Of a stretch of DNA of 64,000 bases, positions 32,864 through 41,169 are shown piece after piece. The stretch is from Streptomyces sp. NBC_01244. GTDB lineage: Bacteria > Actinomycetota > Actinomycetes > Streptomycetales > Streptomycetaceae. The DNA lies in contig NZ_CP108488.1 of the NCBI RefSeq assembly GCF_035987325.1, positions 2,914,001 through 2,978,000 of the forward strand, read 5' to 3'. A program made the position numbers and the translations under genes. Position 1 is the first letter of the stretch. Each line of letters starts with the position of its first letter. The notes below the pieces were generated by a model. The model was not told the DNA's origin. It was given only the letters and a program-made list of their open reading frames with translations, and made no database searches.

Positions 32864-33382
32864 ATGGACGAGACGGAGTTCTGGGAGATGGTCGACCGTA
32901 CCCGCGAGGCCGCCGAGGGCGACCCCGAGGAACACGCCGAGCTGCTCGTGGAGCGGCTGGCACAGCTCGACCCGGACTCCGTCCTGGACTTCGCCCGGCA
33001 CTTCGAGTCGCGGTACAACCGGGCGTACACCTGGGACCTGTGGGGCGCGGCCTGGGTCCTGCTCGACGGGGCCAGCGACGACGCGTTCGACTACTTCCGG
33101 TGCTGGCTGATCGGCCAGGGCCGGGAGGTCTTCGAGGGCGGGGTGCACGACCCGGACCAGCTCGCGGAGCTCCTCGACGAGTTCGACGAGGAGATCGACG
33201 GGGACGGCGAGGAGCTGGGGTACGCGGCGGACGAGGCGTACGAGCAGCTGACCGGGTCGGTCGCGCCGGATCTGGGGATCCCGCTGCAGGCGGCGGAGCC
33301 GGAGGGCGCCGCGCTGGACTTCGAGAACGAAGCCGTGCTCGCGGAGCGCTTCCCCCGGCTGTGGGACCGCTTCAGGGGCTGA
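32864..33382 (+). CDS. DUF4240 domain protein
   Basis: 172-aa strongly acidic cytosolic protein, MDETEFWEMVDRTREAAEG at the N-terminus, with FARHFESRYNRAYTWDLWGAAWVL and DYFRCWLIGQGREVFE in the middle, matching the DUF4240 pattern of conserved Trp, Arg and Asp residues. Its function is unknown; such proteins are often found as solitary genes in Streptomyces. A GTG 3 bases upstream is an alternative start. It follows the aceE terminator and runs convergent with the SDR gene. Confidence 0.82.
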   Translation: MDETEFWEMVDRTREAAEGDPEEHAELLVERLAQLDPDSVLDFARHFESRYNRAYTWDLWGAAWVLLDGASDDAFDYFRCWLIGQGREVFEGGVHDPDQLAELLDEFDEEIDGDGEELGYAADEAYEQLTGSVAPDLGIPLQAAEPEGAALDFENEAVLAERFPRLWDRFRG

Positions 33383-33408
33383 CGGGGCCGACGGGCCGAC
33401 GGGGCCGC

Positions 33409-34179
33409 CTAGTAGTGCGTGCCGCCGTCGATGCGGATCTCCGTGCCGGTGATGAAGGCACCGTCCTCGGAGCCCAGCATGGCGACGACGCCGGCGACCG
33501 TCTGCGGGCCGGCGAAGCCCTGGCCGAGGGCCGGGGCGAGCTTGGCGAACAGGCTCCAGTCGGTGTCCTCGGGCAGGCCGGGACCGGTGCCGGTGGTCAT
33601 GCCGCTCTCGATGGAGCCCGGTGCGACGGCGACGAAGCGCAGGCCCTGTTTGCTGTACTCGGCGGCCAGCGCGTGGGTCATGGACTGGATGCCGCCCTTG
33701 CTGGCCGCGTAGGCGGACATGTAGGGGTGGGCGAAGGACGCCGAGGTGGAGCTGAAGTTGACGACGACCGGCTGGTCGCCCCCGAGCAGCGCCGGGAGCG
33801 ACTCGCGGATGACCAGGAACGTACCGGTCAGGTTCACCGAGATGATCTTGTTCCAGAACTCGAGCGTGGTCTGGTGGGTGTGCGCGGAGCGCAGGATGCC
33901 CGCGGCGTTGACCAGTACGTCGATACCGGTGAGGGCGTCGACGGCGGCGGCCACGCCCGCCTTGACCGCGGCCTCGTCGGATATGTCGAGGACCGCGGTG
34001 GTGAGGCGGTCCGCGTGGCCGTCGGCGGCGGCCCGGTCCGCAGTGACCTTGAGACCGGCTTCGTTGACGTCCACGGTGTGGACGCGGCCGCCCTCGGAGA
34101 GGATGCGGTGGACGGTGGCCTGGCCGATGCCCGAGCCGCCGCCGGTGATGAGGACGCGACGTCCTTCGTAACGGTTCAT
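33409..34179 (-). CDS. Short-chain dehydrogenase/reductase (SDR)
   Basis: 256-aa classical SDR. The NAD(P) motif is VLITGGGSGIGQAT (9-22), NAAG follows in VLVNAAGILRSA, the catalytic Ser lies in VNFSSTSASF and the YxxxK pair is in YMSAYAASKGG. The terminal segment GTEIRIDGGTHY is the usual SDR end. The substrate is unknown. The gene is divergent from a TetR regulator with 85 bases between the starts, and a 21-bp palindrome lies there, so TetR probably controls it. No clear ribosome site precedes the ATG at 34179, which suggests a leaderless message. Confidence 0.92.
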   Translation of the reverse strand: MNRYEGRRVLITGGGSGIGQATVHRILSEGGRVHTVDVNEAGLKVTADRAAADGHADRLTTAVLDISDEAAVKAGVAAAVDALTGIDVLVNAAGILRSAHTHQTTLEFWNKIISVNLTGTFLVIRESLPALLGGDQPVVVNFSSTSASFAHPYMSAYAASKGGIQSMTHALAAEYSKQGLRFVAVAPGSIESGMTTGTGPGLPEDTDWSLFAKLAPALGQGFAGPQTVAGVVAMLGSEDGAFITGTEIRIDGGTHY

Positions 34180-34206
34180 GGGGGGAGCGTACTCCCGCGA
34201 TGGCAC

Positions 34207-34227
34207 GTTTTGCCACCCTGTCAAAAC
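34207..34227. promoter_or_regulatory. Probable TetR operator in SDR/tetR divergent region
   Basis: Palindrome GTTTTG-n-CA-nnn-TG-n-CAAAAC, centred at 34217. Ten of ten half-site positions outside the n positions match. Its size and symmetry suit a TetR dimer pair, and it lies between the two start sites. A smaller repeat TGGCA-N5-TGCCA (34201-34215) overlaps it. Confidence 0.6.
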
Positions 34228-34251
34228 ATGCATTTCCGCCTCGGGGCCGGG

Positions 34252-34257
34252 GTATCC
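34252..34257 (+). promoter_or_regulatory. -10 element of tetR
   Basis: TATCCT ends 7 bases before the GTG at 34265, so the tetR transcript is probably leaderless. Confidence 0.45.
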
Positions 34258-34264
34258 TTCCCCC

Positions 34265-34918
34265 GTGAGATCCCCTCGTCCGTACTCTCCCCAGGCCGGC
34301 CCCGGAGCCCCGTCGCTGAACGAGCGCCGCAAGGCGGCCACCCAGCTCGACATCGCCCGCGCCGCCTGCGAACTCTTCGCCGAGCACGGCCCCGACGGCA
34401 CCACCGCCGAGGACATCGCCCACCGCGCGGGCGTCGCGCTGCGCACGTTCTACCGCTACTTCCGCAACAAGCAGGAGGCCGTCGCCCCCCTGCTCGCGGG
34501 CGGCGGCGACGCCTGGCGCGCGCTGCTCGCCGAAGAGGACCCCGGCACCCCGCTGACCGAGGCCCTGGAGCGCGCCGTCACCCGCTCCCTCACGGACCCC
34601 CAGGCCCTCGACGAGGGCCTTGAGGTCACCCGCGGCCTGCTGCGCGCCGCCACGACCGACGAGGCCCTGCGGGCCGTCTGGTACCGGGTCAACCAGGACT
34701 CCGAGGAGCGCCTGGTCCCGGTCGTCGCCCGACTCGCCGGCCCGGAGGCCGAACCCCTCGCCGTCCGCCTCCTCGCGGCGGCGGCCACGGACGCGATCCG
34801 CATCTCCCTGGAACTGTGGTCCACCACGGACACCCCGCCCTCGGGCCCCGGCTCCCCTGCGGAACTCGCGGTCCGCTGCCTGCGCGACCTCACGGGCGCG
34901 ATGCCCCTGATGCGCTGA
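34265..34918 (+). CDS. TetR-family transcriptional regulator
   Basis: 217-aa regulator from GTG 34265. The helix-turn-helix is at about residues 20-65: QLDIARAACELFAEHGPDGT, DIAHRAGVALRTFYRYFRNK. The C-terminal ligand domain is Leu- and Ala-rich and has no recognised ligand motif. A longer frame from 34178 exists but would pass through the SDR operator region. The -10 beside the GTG favours the shorter form. It likely represses the divergent SDR gene and possibly itself through the palindrome at 34207-34227. Confidence 0.9.
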   Translation: MRSPRPYSPQAGPGAPSLNERRKAATQLDIARAACELFAEHGPDGTTAEDIAHRAGVALRTFYRYFRNKQEAVAPLLAGGGDAWRALLAEEDPGTPLTEALERAVTRSLTDPQALDEGLEVTRGLLRAATTDEALRAVWYRVNQDSEERLVPVVARLAGPEAEPLAVRLLAAAATDAIRISLELWSTTDTPPSGPGSPAELAVRCLRDLTGAMPLMR

Positions 34919-34943
34919 GCGCGCCCGTCAGAGGGCGCGCCCG

Positions 34944-35261
34944 TCAGAGGAACCTGGCGGACTTCTCCCGCAGGTGCTCCGCGAAGAAGGCGGGGGCGTC
35001 GGGCCGCATCCGGGCCAGCGCGACCATCGCCGTGACGATGACGTCGGCGACCTCCGCCTCCACGTCGCTCCACGTGTGCGAGTTCCCCTTGCGGGGGTTG
35101 GTCCCCTTGGCCCCGATGACGGCCTGCGCCGCCTCCCCGAACTCCTCCCCGATCTTCAGGATCTGCAGCGTCACGCTCTCCTCGTGCGCCATCCCGCGCT
35201 CCCGGTCGTGCTCGTCGAACCGTGCCACGAGGGCCCCGATGGTCTTCCAGGTGTCGTCCAT
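34944..35261 (-). CDS. MazG-like nucleotide pyrophosphohydrolase
   Basis: 105-aa all-alpha protein of the MazG-like/NTP-PPase group. ILKIGEEFGEAAQAVIG has the first EExxE-type metal motif, and DVEAEVADVIVTAMVALARM has the second ExxD motif, so the four metal-binding acids are in place. Such proteins hydrolyse non-canonical or damaged NTPs, but the substrate here is unknown. It is transcribed in the same direction as glnA and lies beyond a hairpin that should end the glnA message, so it probably has its own promoter. Confidence 0.8.
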   Translation of the reverse strand: MDDTWKTIGALVARFDEHDRERGMAHEESVTLQILKIGEEFGEAAQAVIGAKGTNPRKGNSHTWSDVEAEVADVIVTAMVALARMRPDAPAFFAEHLREKSARFL

Positions 35262-35294
35262 CCCCCGAAGCTAGCGCCGCGCCGGCGCAACGCA

Positions 35295-35333
35295 GAAGCC
35301 CCGCCCCCCTCTGAAGGAGGGGAACGGGGCTTC
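35295..35333 (-). terminator. Terminator after glnA
   Basis: GAAGCCCCG (35295-35303) and CGGGGCTTC (35325-35333) enclose a further CCCTC/GGAGG pairing, giving a long hairpin between the glnA stop and the MazG-like start. Confidence 0.75.
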
Positions 35334-35368
35334 GTTCGATCAGTGCGTCAGCACGACCACGGCACGGC

Positions 35369-36778
35369 TTAGAGGTCGAAGTAGAGCTCGAACTCGTGCG
35401 GGTGCGGGCGCAGCGCGATCGGGGCGATCTCGTGGGTGCGCTTGTAGTCGATCCAGGTCTCGATCAGGTCGGGGGTGAAGACACCGCCGGCCAGGAGGTA
35501 CTCGTGGTCCTCCTCGAGGGCCTTGAGGACGTCCTCGAGGCTGGTCGGGACCTGCGGGACGCTCGCGTGCTCGTCCGGGGAGAGCTCGTAGAGGTCCTTG
35601 TCGATCGGCTCCATCGGCTCGATCTTGTTCTTGATGCCGTCGAGGCCGGCCAGCAGGAGGGCCGAGAACGCCAGGTACGGGTTCGAGGACGGGTCCGGGG
35701 CGCGGAACTCGACGCGCTTGGCCTTCGGGTTCGAGCCCGTGATCGGGATGCGCATCGCGGCGGAGCGGTTGCGCTGCGAGTACACCATGTTGATCGGCGC
35801 CTCGAAGCCCGGGACCAGGCGGTGGTAGGAGTTCACCGTCGGGTTGGTGAACGCCAGCAGCGACGGGGCGTGCTTGAGGATGCCGCCGATGTAGTAGCGC
35901 GCCATGTCCGACAGGCCCGCGTAGCCGGCCTCGTCGTAGAACAGCGGGTCGCCGTTCGCCCACAGCGACTGGTGCACGTGCATGCCCGAGCCGTTGTCGC
36001 CGAAGATCGGCTTCGGCATGAAGGTCGCGGTCTTGCCGTTGCGCCAGGCGACGTTCTTCACGACGTACTTGAAGAGCATCAGGTCGTCGGCCGCGGCGAG
36101 CAGCGTGTTGAACTTGTAGTTGATCTCGGCCTGGCCGCCGGTGCCGACCTCGTGGTGCTGACGCTCGACCTGGAGGCCCTGGGCGTCCAGCTCGAGGGAG
36201 ATCTCGGCGCGCAGGTCGGCGAAGTGGTCGACCGGGGCTACGGGGAAGTAACCACCCTTGTAGCGGACCTTGTAACCACGGTTGTTCTCCTCGGAGCCCG
36301 TGTTCCAGGCGCCGGCCTCGGAGTCGATGTGGTAGAAGCCCTCGTTCGCGGAGGTCGCGAAGCGCACGCTGTCGAACACGTAGAACTCGGCCTCGGGGCC
36401 GAAGAACGCGGTGTCGGCGATGCCGGTGGAGGCGAGGTACGCCTCGGCCTTCTTCGCGATGTTGCGCGGGTCGCGCGAGTAGGCCTCGCCCGTGATCGGG
36501 TCGTGGATGAAGAAGTTGATGTTGAGCGTCTTGTCCTTGCGGAACGGGTCCAGGCGCGCGGTGGTGATGTCGGCACGCAGCGCCATGTCGGACTCGTGGA
36601 TCGCCTGGAAGCCGCGGATCGAGGAGCCGTCGAAGGCGAGCTCCTCGTTCGGGTCGAACGCGCGCCCCGGGATGGTGAAGTGCTGCATCACACCAGGCAG
36701 GTCGCAGAAGCGGACGTCAACGAACTTGACGTCGTTGTCCTGGATGTACTGCGTCACTTCGTCGGCGTTCTTGAACAT
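35369..36778 (-). CDS. glnA: Glutamine synthetase type I (GSI-beta)
   Basis: ATP-dependent amination of glutamate to glutamine; a dodecameric cytosolic enzyme, 469 aa. Family motifs are [40 protein letters not shown] and NRSAAMRIP. Tyr397 in [11 protein letters not shown] is the adenylylation site, so activity can be switched off by GlnE-type modification. The ATG at 36778 follows GGAGGAG. A GlnR box array lies 100 bases upstream of the start and points to transcriptional activation under nitrogen limitation. A second synthetase gene, glnII, is 17 kb away. Confidence 0.97.
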   Translation of the reverse strand: MFKNADEVTQYIQDNDVKFVDVRFCDLPGVMQHFTIPGRAFDPNEELAFDGSSIRGFQAIHESDMALRADITTARLDPFRKDKTLNINFFIHDPITGEAYSRDPRNIAKKAEAYLASTGIADTAFFGPEAEFYVFDSVRFATSANEGFYHIDSEAGAWNTGSEENNRGYKVRYKGGYFPVAPVDHFADLRAEISLELDAQGLQVERQHHEVGTGGQAEINYKFNTLLAAADDLMLFKYVVKNVAWRNGKTATFMPKPIFGDNGSGMHVHQSLWANGDPLFYDEAGYAGLSDMARYYIGGILKHAPSLLAFTNPTVNSYHRLVPGFEAPINMVYSQRNRSAAMRIPITGSNPKAKRVEFRAPDPSSNPYLAFSALLLAGLDGIKNKIEPMEPIDKDLYELSPDEHASVPQVPTSLEDVLKALEEDHEYLLAGGVFTPDLIETWIDYKRTHEIAPIALRPHPHEFELYFDL

Positions 36779-36862
36779 CCAACTCCTCCTACTCCCGACC
36801 CCGGGGCAGGGGCGGGCTTTTATAGCTAGTGGTGCGTCAGTGCGGTGCCGCACGCTGACCCG

Positions 36863-36868
36863 ACCATA
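36863..36868 (-). promoter_or_regulatory. Candidate glnA -10 element
   Basis: On the minus strand TATGGT lies 10 bases downstream of the GlnR boxes, which would place the boxes over the -35 region as expected for activation. Confidence 0.4.
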
Positions 36869-36878
36869 AGCAGACGGG

Positions 36879-36916
36879 GTTTCTCAAGCATGACCCATTT
36901 GTTTCGCACAAGTTAA
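36879..36916 (-). promoter_or_regulatory. GlnR-box array upstream of glnA
   Basis: Read on the minus strand: TTAAC-n6-GAAAC-n6-GTCAT-n6-GAAAC. All four pentamers are at exact 11-base spacing and match the a/b-site pattern (GTnAC, GAAAC) recognised by the actinobacterial nitrogen regulator GlnR. The array lies in the region shared with the divergent RDD gene. Confidence 0.85.
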
Positions 36917-36952
36917 CCAGGGTCCCGCCGGAACGGCGCCGAGCGGCACGGG

Positions 36953-36958
36953 TACCGT
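36953..36958 (+). promoter_or_regulatory. -10 element of the RDD gene
   Basis: TACCGT ends 6 bases before the GTG at 36965, suggesting a leaderless transcript divergent from glnA. Confidence 0.4.
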
Positions 36959-36964
36959 GTTCGG

Positions 36965-37432
36965 GTGGACAAGAGGCAAGCAATCGGATCCTGGCTCTCC
37001 GGCCCCCGCGAGGCCGCGGAGGGGATGGGTGCCGACTTCGGGTACCCCGGCAAACAGCTCGGCCTGCCGCAGCAGGGGTCCGGCTCGGTGGCCCGTTTCG
37101 GCCGCCGGCTCGGCGCCGTGGCCATCGACTGGATGGCCTGCCAGCTGATCGCGTACGGCCTGATCACGGGCCGTGACTGGAACGGCACGGGGAACTGGAC
37201 ACTGGCGGTCTTCGTCACCCTGGCGATCCTGACGGTCGGCACCGTGGGCTTTACCCCCGGGAAGCGGATCCTGGGCCTCCGGGTCGTTTCGCAGGACGGC
37301 GGCCGGCTCGGCTTCGGCCGCGTGGTGCTGCGCACCGCACTGCTCGCCCTGCTGATCCCGGCCCTCGTCTGGGACCGCGACGGCCGCGGCCTGCACGACC
37401 GCCTCAGCCGCGCCGTGCAGGTCAGGATCTGA
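36965..37432 (+). CDS. RDD-family membrane protein
   Basis: 155-aa protein from GTG 36965. RFGRRLGAVAIDWMACQLIA carries the Arg-Asp signature after which the family is named, with hydrophobic helices at about residues 45-65, 75-95 and 115-135. FTPGKRILGLRVV and DRDGRGLHDRLSRAVQV are also typical. RDD proteins are small membrane proteins of mixed or unknown roles. The gene diverges from glnA and shares the GlnR-box region, so a nitrogen link is possible but not shown. Confidence 0.88.
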   Translation: MDKRQAIGSWLSGPREAAEGMGADFGYPGKQLGLPQQGSGSVARFGRRLGAVAIDWMACQLIAYGLITGRDWNGTGNWTLAVFVTLAILTVGTVGFTPGKRILGLRVVSQDGGRLGFGRVVLRTALLALLIPALVWDRDGRGLHDRLSRAVQVRI

Positions 37433-37443
37433 GACGAGGATCC

Positions 37444-37485
37444 CGGACCGACACCATCCGGGACCGACGCCATCCAGGACCGACA
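37444..37485. repeat. Degenerate tandem repeat before the terminator
   Basis: GGACCGACACCATCC is followed by near-copies GGACCGACGCCATCC and GGACCGACAAC with a 16-base period, just after the RDD stop. Confidence 0.75.
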
Positions 37486-37528
37486 ACAGAGGGGCGCCCC
37501 GGGCCATCGGCCCGGGGCGCCCCTCTGT
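37486..37528. terminator. Very strong bidirectional terminator
   Basis: Perfect 20-bp arms (37486-37505 and 37509-37528) with only a 3-base ATC loop, between the convergent RDD and DUF4191 genes. Confidence 0.9.
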
Positions 37529-37547
37529 GTCGTATACGAAAAGCGGA

Positions 37548-38246
37548 TCAGCGCATCTTTCCGCCGCGCGGCATGCGCATCCCCTTGGGCATCGGGCCCT
37601 TCGGGATCGGCATGTTGCTGAGCAAGTCGCCCATGGCCCGCAGTTTGTCGTTGACCTGAGTGATCTGGGGCCCGGACAGCACACGGGGCAGCTTCATCAG
37701 GGTCGTACGGACCTTCTTGAGCGGCACCTCGCCCTCGCCCTTGCCCACGATGAAGTCGTGGACCGGGATGTCGGGCATGATCCGGGCCAGCTTCTTCTTC
37801 TCGTTCGCGAGCATCGGCTTCACCCGGTTCGGGTTGCCCTCGGCGATCAGGACCACGCCGGCCTTGCCCACGGCACGGTGGACGATGTCCTGCTGCTTGC
37901 TCATCGCGACGGCGGGGGTGGTGCTCCAGCCCCGGCCCACGTTGTCCAGTACGGCCGCGGCCGCGCCCGGCTGTCCCTCCATCTGTCCGAAGGCGGCCGT
38001 CTCGGCTCGCCGTCCGAAGATGATCGCCATCGCCAGGAACGCCACCAGGAAGCCCAGGATGCCCAGGTAGACCGGGTGGTCGATCAGGAAGCCGATCGCA
38101 AGAAAGACACCAAAGGTGACGATTCCCACGCCCGCGACGATCAGACCGACCTTCGGGTCGGCCTTGCGCGTCATCTTGTACGTCAGGGCGATCTGCTTCA
38201 GTCGCCCGGGGTTCGCAGCAGTCTCTGCGTTTGACTTCCTCGCCAT
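37548..38246 (-). CDS. DUF4191 membrane protein
   Basis: 232-aa actinobacterial protein. The N-terminus is basic (MARKSNAETAANPGRLKQ), two adjacent hydrophobic helices follow at about residues 34-54 and 57-77, and the rest is a cytosolic domain of unknown fold ending in a Met/Lys/Pro-rich tail (PIPKGPMPKGMRMPRGG). The gene is on the minus strand 10 bases after a small hypothetical gene and downstream of lipA; this neighbourhood with lipoate genes is usual in Streptomyces. No enzymatic motif was seen. Confidence 0.85.
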   Translation of the reverse strand: MARKSNAETAANPGRLKQIALTYKMTRKADPKVGLIVAGVGIVTFGVFLAIGFLIDHPVYLGILGFLVAFLAMAIIFGRRAETAAFGQMEGQPGAAAAVLDNVGRGWSTTPAVAMSKQQDIVHRAVGKAGVVLIAEGNPNRVKPMLANEKKKLARIMPDIPVHDFIVGKGEGEVPLKKVRTTLMKLPRVLSGPQITQVNDKLRAMGDLLSNMPIPKGPMPKGMRMPRGGKMR

Positions 38247-38256
38247 GCAGCGAAGT

Positions 38257-38526
38257 TTACGTGGCCTTCTCGGTCCGGGTCGCCGCGGCCTCGAGTACGT
38301 GCTCGGTTTCGACCCGGTCCTGGGCCCTGCGGCGGTCTTCGAGCACGGCCGTCCAGGCGTTCCGGCGGGCGCCGCTCATGAGCAGCGACTCCAGGCCGCG
38401 GACGGCGTCGGTGAAGGACGGGATGGCGATGGCGCGTACGGGCGCGGCCTGCATGGTGTCGACCCTTTCACGGAGCTCACGCCGGGGGGTGCCGAGCGTG
38501 TGTGCGGTGCGTCGAACAATCGTCAC
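38257..38526 (-). CDS. Small conserved hypothetical protein
   Basis: 89-aa basic protein, probably cytosolic, ending 10 bases before the DUF4191 start on the same strand. It has TPRRELRERVDTM, then AVRGLESLLMSGARRNAWTAV and a helical Arg/Glu-rich C-terminus, consistent with an all-alpha fold. The ATG at 38526 is the first start; the internal ATG in DTMQAAPVRAIA is an alternative that would give about 65 aa. Tight spacing suggests co-transcription with DUF4191. I do not recognise a family. Confidence 0.65.
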   Translation of the reverse strand: MTIVRRTAHTLGTPRRELRERVDTMQAAPVRAIAIPSFTDAVRGLESLLMSGARRNAWTAVLEDRRRAQDRVETEHVLEAAATRTEKAT

Positions 38527-38577
38527 TGACTGGTGTTACCAGGGCATGACCGACTGGTCAAACAGTGATGAAACCTT

Positions 38578-38625
38578 GATGCGGCCCACCAGGACTCTCG
38601 CTAGAAAGAGCCTAGGGGCCGCATC
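38578..38625 (-). terminator. Hairpin after lipA
   Basis: GATGCGGCC (38578-38586) and GGCCGCATC (38617-38625) enclose an inner CTCT/AGAG stem. It lies between the lipA stop and the next minus-strand gene. Confidence 0.65.
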
Positions 38626-38702
38626 GATGCGGTGTTACCCGTAAGTAAGACTTTGTGCGCGAGTTCACATACCTCCCGCACCACGCGTCACTCCGCGCGC
38701 AT

Positions 38703-39650
38703 TCAGACCGTCGCGCGCTTCTCCATCGCCTGCTGGTAAAGGCGACCGGCACGGTACGAGGACCGGACCAGCGGGCCGGACATGACGCCGGAGAAACCGA
38801 TCTCCTCGGCCTCCTGCGCCAGCTCCACGAACTCGGCCGGCTTCACCCAGCGCTCGACGGGGTGGTGCCGCGGCGAGGGCCGCAGGTACTGCGTGATGGT
38901 GATGAGCTCGCAGCCCGCCTCGTGGAGGTCCTTCAGCGCCTGGCTGACCTCCTCGCGCTCCTCACCCATGCCCAGGATCAGGTTGGACTTGGTGATGAGG
39001 CCGTAGGCCCGCGCCCGGGTGATGACGTCCATCGAGCGCTCGTAACGGAAGCCGGGGCGGATCCGCTTGAAAATGCGCGGCACGGTCTCGATGTTGTGGG
39101 CGAAGACCTCGGGGCGGGAGGCGAAGACCTCTTCCAGCAGCTCCGGGACCGCGTTGAAGTCCGGGGCGAGCAGCTCGACCTTGGTGTGGCCGCTCTCGCG
39201 GCCCGCCGTCTGCTGGTGGATCTGGCGCACGGTCTCCGCGTAGAGCCAGGCTCCGCCGTCCGCCAGGTCGTCGCGCGCGACGCCCGTGATGGTGGCGTAG
39301 TTCAGGTCCATGGTGACGACGGACTCGCCCACGCGGCGGGGCTCGTCGCGGTCCAGCGCCTCGGGCTTGCCCGTGTCGATCTGGCAGAAGTCACAGCGCC
39401 GGGTGCACTGGTCGCCACCGATGAGGAAGGTGGCCTCGCGGTCCTCCCAGCATTCGTAAATGTTCGGACAGCCGGCTTCCTGGCACACCGTGTGCAGTCC
39501 TTCGCCCTTCACCAGGGCCTGCATCTTGGTGTACTCGGGACCCATCTTGGCCCGCGTCTTGATCCACTCGGGCTTGCGCTCGATGGGCGTCTGGGCGTTA
39601 CGGACCTCTAGGCGCAGCATCTTGCGTCCGTCGGGTGCGACTGCGGACAC
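38703..39650 (-). CDS. lipA: Lipoyl synthase
   Basis: Radical-SAM enzyme inserting two sulfurs into protein-bound octanoyl groups; 315 aa. The SAM cluster is CTRRCDFC (C82, C86, C89). The auxiliary cluster that donates sulfur is [12 protein letters not shown] (C56, C61, C67), and the C-terminal RSSYRAG provides the Ser ligand. It is downstream of lipB by 118 bases on the same strand, the usual order in Streptomyces. It modifies the E2 protein encoded at 27148-28920. Confidence 0.97.
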   Translation of the reverse strand: MSAVAPDGRKMLRLEVRNAQTPIERKPEWIKTRAKMGPEYTKMQALVKGEGLHTVCQEAGCPNIYECWEDREATFLIGGDQCTRRCDFCQIDTGKPEALDRDEPRRVGESVVTMDLNYATITGVARDDLADGGAWLYAETVRQIHQQTAGRESGHTKVELLAPDFNAVPELLEEVFASRPEVFAHNIETVPRIFKRIRPGFRYERSMDVITRARAYGLITKSNLILGMGEEREEVSQALKDLHEAGCELITITQYLRPSPRHHPVERWVKPAEFVELAQEAEEIGFSGVMSGPLVRSSYRAGRLYQQAMEKRATV

Positions 39651-39768
39651 GACCGGCTCCCTGTGACTTCGATTCTTCGGCGCCCACCAGGGTACGCCCG
39701 TAATTTCATACGCTCTTCACTCGGCCAACCTGCGGGCGGCCCGACCCATTCCCCGGCGTCCCCCGGGA

Positions 39769-40566
39769 TCAGCCCGCAGCGGGCTCTATCTCCCGCGGGC
39801 GCGGCTCGGCCTGCTCCAGTACGTCCTTCAGGTGCCGTTCGATCACGGGCAGCACCTCGGCGATGGTGATCTCGCGGCCCAGTTCGTACGAGAGCGAGGT
39901 CACACCGGCGTCGCGGATCCCGCAGGGGACGATCCGGTCGAACCAGGTGTTGTCGGGGTTCACGTTGATCGCGAAGCCGTGCATCGTGACGCCCTTGGCG
40001 ACCCGGATGCCGATGGCGGCGAGCTTGCGGTCCTCGCGGCGCTGGCCGGCGTTGGACGGCGCGTACTCGGGGCCGTTCAGCCGGGGGTCGAACTCCTCGT
40101 CGTGCAGCCGCGGGTCGAAGTCCAGCGAGAGGCCGCCGATCTTCGGGCGCTCCTCCACCGGGTCACCGAGCACCCAGACCCCGCTGCGCCCCTCGACACG
40201 GGTGGTCTCCAGGCCGAACTCGGCGGCCGTGCGGATCAGCGCGTCCTCCAGCCGGCGGACGTGGGCGACCACGTCGACCGGGCGGGGCAGCTTCATGATC
40301 GGGTAGCCGACCAGCTGGCCCGGGCCGTGCCAGGTGATCTTGCCGCCGCGGTCCACGTCCACGACGGGCGTGCCGTCGAGCGGGCGCTCGTTGTCGGCGG
40401 TGCGCCGGCCGGCCGTGTAGACCGGCTGGTGCTCCAGCAGCAGGCAGGTGTCCTCGATCTCGTCCGCGAAGCGGGCCGCGTGCACCCGGCGCTGCTCTTC
40501 CCAGGCCACCGTGTATTCGACGGCCTCCGGGCCGAAGCCCATGCGGACAAACCCAAGCTCAGCCAC
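39769..40566 (-). CDS. lipB: Octanoyltransferase
   Basis: Transfers octanoyl from acyl carrier protein to lipoyl domains; 265 aa. The family signature is [17 protein letters not shown] (74-90), and the catalytic pair is K181 in [11 protein letters not shown] and C215 in [14 protein letters not shown]. Between residues 136 and 180 there is an extra, acidic and proline-containing segment (including [17 protein letters not shown]) that is absent from E. coli-type LipB. It precedes lipA and together they complete lipoyl biosynthesis. Confidence 0.96.
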   Translation of the reverse strand: MAELGFVRMGFGPEAVEYTVAWEEQRRVHAARFADEIEDTCLLLEHQPVYTAGRRTADNERPLDGTPVVDVDRGGKITWHGPGQLVGYPIMKLPRPVDVVAHVRRLEDALIRTAAEFGLETTRVEGRSGVWVLGDPVEERPKIGGLSLDFDPRLHDEEFDPRLNGPEYAPSNAGQRREDRKLAAIGIRVAKGVTMHGFAINVNPDNTWFDRIVPCGIRDAGVTSLSYELGREITIAEVLPVIERHLKDVLEQAEPRPREIEPAAG

Positions 40567-40654
40567 CGCGGCGCCTCCTCGTTGAACCTGCCGACGAACT
40601 TGCTGTGTGCACCTATCGCACCAAGCAAGGGTACGGCGGCCCCCGCGGGCCCCG

Positions 40655-40996
40655 TCAGCCGCCCGTCCCGGACACGGCGAAAGGCCCGGAATCCGGGGGT
40701 CCGGGGAGCTGTTTCGGCCGTCGGCGGCCCTTCGGCGGCCGGTCCGGGTCCTCGTCCGCCCGGGGCAGCCGGCGGTGCCCTTCGGAGTGGTCGTTCACCC
40801 AGCCGCAGACCCCGCACGCGTAACGCCCGTCGAGACCCGCGATGTAGGTCCCGCACCGCCTGCACTCCGCCTCGGTCAGCTCGGGCGCGGCCAGCTCGGG
40901 TACGCGCGGCAGGGCCGTGGACTCTGCGTGGCTGTCGTCGCCGTCGGGGCGCTCGCAAGTGCCGGGGGAAAGCTCCCCGGTGGGCCGGCGGGTCAT
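40655..40996 (-). CDS. Small zinc-ribbon-like hypothetical protein
   Basis: 113-aa protein from ATG 40996. Two CxxC knuckles, CRRCG and CGVCG, are spaced by about 15 residues and suggest a single zinc ribbon in the middle; both flanks are disordered, rich in Pro, Arg and acidic residues. A longer frame upstream has no conserved character. The protein may bind nucleic acid or a protein partner; no family is assigned. It lies upstream of lipB on the same strand with an 88-base gap and diverges from the regulator at 41170. Confidence 0.7.
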   Translation of the reverse strand: MTRRPTGELSPGTCERPDGDDSHAESTALPRVPELAAPELTEAECRRCGTYIAGLDGRYACGVCGWVNDHSEGHRRLPRADEDPDRPPKGRRRPKQLPGPPDSGPFAVSGTGG

Positions 40997-41169
40997 GGGC
41001 CGCAGCGTACGCGGGTGGAGGGGGTCCGTCCGTAAAGAGACCCACCGGTTCTGCACACGATCGGATGAATGTGGGACAGAGAGGGCGGTACGGGCAAGGT
41101 TCGCCGCTACATTCACGCCGTTCACAGGGCCGGGACTCCGGTCCGTCACGTCAGGAGACCGTGGAGCCG

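Noticed and set aside
30095..34423. Open frame of 1442 codons on the minus strand
   Set aside because: It runs antisense to aceE and others, has low-complexity Arg/Gly/Val composition typical of GC-rich shadow frames, and the real genes are on other frames with full family motifs.
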